Below, one piece after another: positions 7,339 through 9,321 of a stretch of DNA of 9,321 nt (position 1 is the stretch's first letter; every line of letters begins with the position of its first letter). The position numbers and the translations under genes are program-made. This DNA comes from an uncultured Paenibacillaceae bacterium. Its GTDB lineage: Bacteria > Bacillota > Bacilli > Aneurinibacillales > Aneurinibacillaceae. The notes beneath the pieces are model-generated. The model did not search any database. It was not told where the DNA came from and worked only from the letters and a program-made list of their open reading frames with translations. The stretch is taken from positions 1 to 9,321 of the forward strand of contig CALNBV010000160.1 in the NCBI GenBank assembly GCA_937874515.1, given 5' to 3'.

Positions 7339-8381
7339 TGAAACCTTTTATCTACAACTATACGTTAGAAGAATTGAAAACTTGGTTAACCCAACAGGGT
7401 GAGAAAGCCTTTCGCGCAACACAACTTTTTGATTGGCTCTATGTGAAACGGGCCAATTCCTTTGCAGACATGAGCAATTTGTCAAAAACCCTGCGGGACA
7501 AATTGGAGGAATCTTTCACTTTCGTCCCTTTAACGGAAATTACTCGCCAGGTATCTTCTGATGGTACGGTGAAATTTTTGTTTTCTCTTCATGATGGCCA
7601 TGCCATTGAAACGGTTATTATGCGCCATAATTATGGGAACAGTGTTTGTGTGACTACCCAGGTGGGATGCAGAATGGGATGTACCTTTTGCGCTTCAACC
7701 TTAACCGGGGTAAAAAGGAATCTGGAGCCTGGAGAAATTGTGGCTCAGGTATTGGCTGCCCAAAAAGCTCTGGATGAAGAGGAAGAACGTGTGAGCCATA
7801 TTGTGGTGATGGGAATTGGAGAACCCTTTGAAAACTATGAATCCTTGTGGGCTTTTCTTCGAATTGTCAATGAGGAAAAAGGGCTGAAAATTGGCCAACG
7901 CCACATTACCGTATCTACAAGTGGTGTGGTTCCTCAAATCTATCGTTTTGCTGATGAGAACACCCAGATTAATTTAGCGATTTCTTTACATGCACCTAAC
8001 GATGTTCTCCGTTCAAAGTTAATGCCAGTCAATCGCCGTTATCCATTGCATGAACTCATGGAGTCAATCAAGTATTACATAGCCACAACAGGAAGAAGAA
8101 TTACTTTTGAATATGGGCTCTTTGGCAAGGTGAATGACCAACCGGCCCATGCAAGGGAGTTAATTGAGTTAGTCAAAGGATTGAAATGCCATATTAATTT
8201 AATTCCTGTTAATTACGTTCCGGAAAGGGATTTTATCCGATCTTCCAAAAATGATATTGCCCAATTTAAGAAAATTCTTGAGGAAGAAGGGTTAAATGTC
8301 ACGATTCGCCGGGAACAGGGTAGCGATATCGCAGCAGCCTGTGGGCAATTACGAGCCCAACATGCAAACCAAAAGAGGTGA
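7338..8381 (+). CDS. rlmN: Dual-specificity 23S rRNA/tRNA adenine-C2 methyltransferase RlmN (radical SAM)
   Basis: RlmN makes 2-methyladenosine at A2503 of 23S rRNA and, in E. coli, also at A37 of some tRNAs. The 347 residues show an N-terminal helical accessory domain (about 1-95) and a radical SAM barrel. The 4Fe-4S cluster motif is C111-x3-C115-x2-C118, in VGCRMGCTFCAST. GIGEP (159-163) is the SAM-contacting GGEP-like motif. Residue E91 and C335 in SDIAAACGQL correspond to functional residues of E. coli RlmN, C335 being the cysteine that is transiently methylated (C355 in E. coli). ISLHAPND (215-222) and NLIPVN (287-292) are further family blocks. It lacks no key residue, and this cysteine pattern does not by itself separate it from Cfr-like paralogues; the conserved genomic position favours RlmN. 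TGATG joins rsmB to this gene with one shared base. Only a weak AGGGA lies 3 nt before the ATG, so coupled translation is likely. Confidence 0.95.
   Translation: MKPFIYNYTLEELKTWLTQQGEKAFRATQLFDWLYVKRANSFADMSNLSKTLRDKLEESFTFVPLTEITRQVSSDGTVKFLFSLHDGHAIETVIMRHNYGNSVCVTTQVGCRMGCTFCASTLTGVKRNLEPGEIVAQVLAAQKALDEEEERVSHIVVMGIGEPFENYESLWAFLRIVNEEKGLKIGQRHITVSTSGVVPQIYRFADENTQINLAISLHAPNDVLRSKLMPVNRRYPLHELMESIKYYIATTGRRITFEYGLFGKVNDQPAHARELIELVKGLKCHINLIPVNYVPERDFIRSSKNDIAQFKKILEEEGLNVTIRREQGSDIAAACGQLRAQHANQKR
8374..8381 (+). promoter_or_regulatory. Shine-Dalgarno site deciding the prpC start
   Basis: AGAGGTGA overlaps the rlmN stop codon and ends 7 nt before ATG 8389. It excludes the longer in-frame ATG at 8296, which lies inside rlmN. 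Confidence 0.75.
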
Positions 8382-8388
8382 ACTGCAC

Positions 8389-9153
8389 ATGGAAGCAGCC
8401 TTTAAAACCCATATTGGCCGTGTTAGACAAACCAATGAAGATGCAGGTGCCATTCAATCCTTACAAGAGGGATGGGTCTTAGCTATTGTAGCGGATGGAA
8501 TGGGAGGACATAAAGCAGGAGATGTAGCCAGTCAAATGGCAGTGGAAAGAATTTCTGCCCATTTGCATGGCTTGTCTTTTCCTATGGATATCACAGAGAT
8601 TGAGAATCAAGTGGATTCAGCCATTTATTTGGCCAATCAGGAGATTTTTCAATATGCAAAGGACAACCCTGAATGCAGTGGGATGGGGACCACTGTGGTC
8701 ATTGCTGTAGTGAATGAGCACGGGGGGGTCTTAGCCCATATTGGTGATAGCCGAATTTACCGCTGGCACGAAGGACAATTACAATTGTTAACAAACGACC
8801 ATACCCTGGTTAATGAGTTGTTGAAAAACCATCAAATTACTCCGGAGGAAGCCATCACCCATCCTCGCCGTAATATTATTACACGGGCTGTTGGAACGGA
8901 TGAAGTCGTTGAAGCCGATTTTAGTATGGTAGAATGGCAGGTAGGTGATCTTCTCCTTCTTTGTTCTGACGGTCTTCATGGGAAGGTTCCCCAGGAGGAA
9001 ATGGAGAGAATTCTGCAAGAGGTAGATCTGGAGAAAGCAGCAGAGGAGTTAGTGCATCTGGCCCTAGAAGCAGGTGGCCAGGATAATATCACTGTGGCTC
9101 TTCTCAAACATAATAAACCAGGTCATCGTGAGAAAGGGGGGACTAAAACGTGA
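8389..9153 (+). CDS. prpC: PP2C-type serine/threonine protein phosphatase (PrpC/Stp)
   Basis: This soluble metal-dependent phosphatase removes phosphate from Ser/Thr residues and opposes the kinase encoded next to it. From ATG 8389 it has 254 residues, the same as B. subtilis PrpC in length. Visible PP2C motifs: RQTNEDA (13-19, metal ligand D18), VADGMGGHKAGDVAS (34-48, metal ligand D36), GMGTT (98-102), AHIGDSRIYR (116-125), HPRRNIITRAVGT (158-170), LLLCSDGL (189-196, metal ligand D194) and GGQDNIT (229-235, metal ligand D232). All metal ligands are present, so activity is expected. No signal peptide or membrane segment is seen. The ORF could start at ATG 8296, adding 31 residues, but these overlap rlmN and do not resemble family N-termini. 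A run of seven G (8722-8728) encodes the Gly-Gly of NEHGGV. It overlaps prkC by 4 nt (GTGA). Confidence 0.96.
   Translation: MEAAFKTHIGRVRQTNEDAGAIQSLQEGWVLAIVADGMGGHKAGDVASQMAVERISAHLHGLSFPMDITEIENQVDSAIYLANQEIFQYAKDNPECSGMGTTVVIAVVNEHGGVLAHIGDSRIYRWHEGQLQLLTNDHTLVNELLKNHQITPEEAITHPRRNIITRAVGTDEVVEADFSMVEWQVGDLLLLCSDGLHGKVPQEEMERILQEVDLEKAAEELVHLALEAGGQDNITVALLKHNKPGHREKGGTKT
9133..9141 (+). promoter_or_regulatory. Shine-Dalgarno site deciding the GTG start of prkC
   Basis: AAAGGGGGG lies 8 nt before GTG 9150, within the last codons of prpC. It pairs with the anti-SD with some G-U wobble. The encoded MIGKTLGSRYE fits PrkC N-termini. Confidence 0.7.
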
Positions 9154-9321
9154 TTGGAAAAACACTCGGTTCTCGTTATGAAATAGATAAGTTAATCGGT
9201 GAAGGTGGAATGGCCCAGGTGTATCGTGCCAGGGATCTTCTTTTAAATCGCACTGTGGCGGTGAAGATTCTTCGCTCCCAATTTGGCGGTGATGAAGATT
9301 TTATTGCCCGTTTTCACAGGG
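9150..9321 (+). CDS. prkC: Serine/threonine protein kinase PrkC/Stk, 3'-truncated by window edge
   Basis: Only the first 57 codons are inside the window. They encode the start of a Hanks-type kinase N-lobe: SRYEIDKLIGEGGMAQVYRA (8-27) holds the glycine-rich ATP loop, and VAVKIL (36-41) holds the catalytic lysine K39, equivalent to K40 of B. subtilis PrkC. The conserved FIARFHR segment follows at the edge. In the family the kinase domain is followed by one membrane segment and several extracellular PASTA repeats that sense peptidoglycan fragments; that part is outside the window and is inferred from the neighbourhood only. The GTG start shares GTGA with the prpC stop (9150-9153), the usual coupling for this kinase-phosphatase pair. 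A TAA at 9144-9146 in the kinase frame blocks any longer version. Confidence 0.94.
   Translation, partial: MIGKTLGSRYEIDKLIGEGGMAQVYRARDLLLNRTVAVKILRSQFGGDEDFIARFHR

Noticed and set aside
8296..8388. Longer N-terminus for the PP2C phosphatase
   Set aside because: The 31 extra residues overlap the rlmN C-terminus, have no SD, and the family N-terminus matches from 8389, where a good SD is present.
9133..9153. Programmed frameshift fusing prpC to prkC at the G6 run
   Set aside because: The kinase frame has a TAA at 9144-9146 just upstream of its GTG start, and the heptamer does not fit the usual slippery pattern in frame, so no fusion protein can form.

Overview
The window is a densely packed run of housekeeping genes, all on the + strand, from a Firmicute most likely in the order Bacillales. 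The gene order (gmk, rpoZ, coaBC, priA, def, fmt, rsmB, rlmN, prpC, prkC) matches, gene for gene, the well-known cluster of Bacillus subtilis. Strong AAGGAGG-type Shine-Dalgarno (SD) sites, frequent TTG/GTG starts and a moderately low GC content (judged by eye, not counted) fit the same assignment. I cannot name the genus from sequence alone.

Layout. Positions 1-495 hold the 3' four-fifths of guanylate kinase; its P-loop lies upstream of the window. rpoZ (RNA polymerase omega) follows within 4 nt. The only substantial intergenic gap, 697-817, holds a long terminator-like hairpin whose 3' arm can also pair with two downstream segments. After it comes a tightly coupled block: coaBC (TTG start), priA (overlapping coaBC by 13 nt), def, fmt (GTG start), rsmB (ATGA overlap), rlmN (TGATG overlap), prpC (7-nt gap) and the first 57 codons of prkC (GTG start, GTGA overlap), which is cut by the window end. 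No other stretch above 50 nt is non-coding.

Roles. gmk makes GDP from GMP. rpoZ stabilises RNA polymerase. coaBC makes 4'-phosphopantetheine for coenzyme A. priA restarts stalled replication forks. fmt formylates initiator Met-tRNA and def removes the formyl group from new proteins, so this pair opens and closes one cycle. rsmB and rlmN methylate rRNA. prpC and prkC are a PP2C phosphatase and its partner Ser/Thr kinase, which controls growth, cell-wall and translation functions. The grouping links growth rate, translation and a signalling pair in one transcription unit or a few overlapping ones.

I found no mobile element, CRISPR array, tRNA, rRNA, broken gene or unknown ORF, and nothing I would call a new biological system. 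The observations most worth a second look are the competing hairpins between rpoZ and coaBC and the uncertain priA start. Two proteins (Def and PrpC) have better-supported starts downstream of the longest possible ORF starts.
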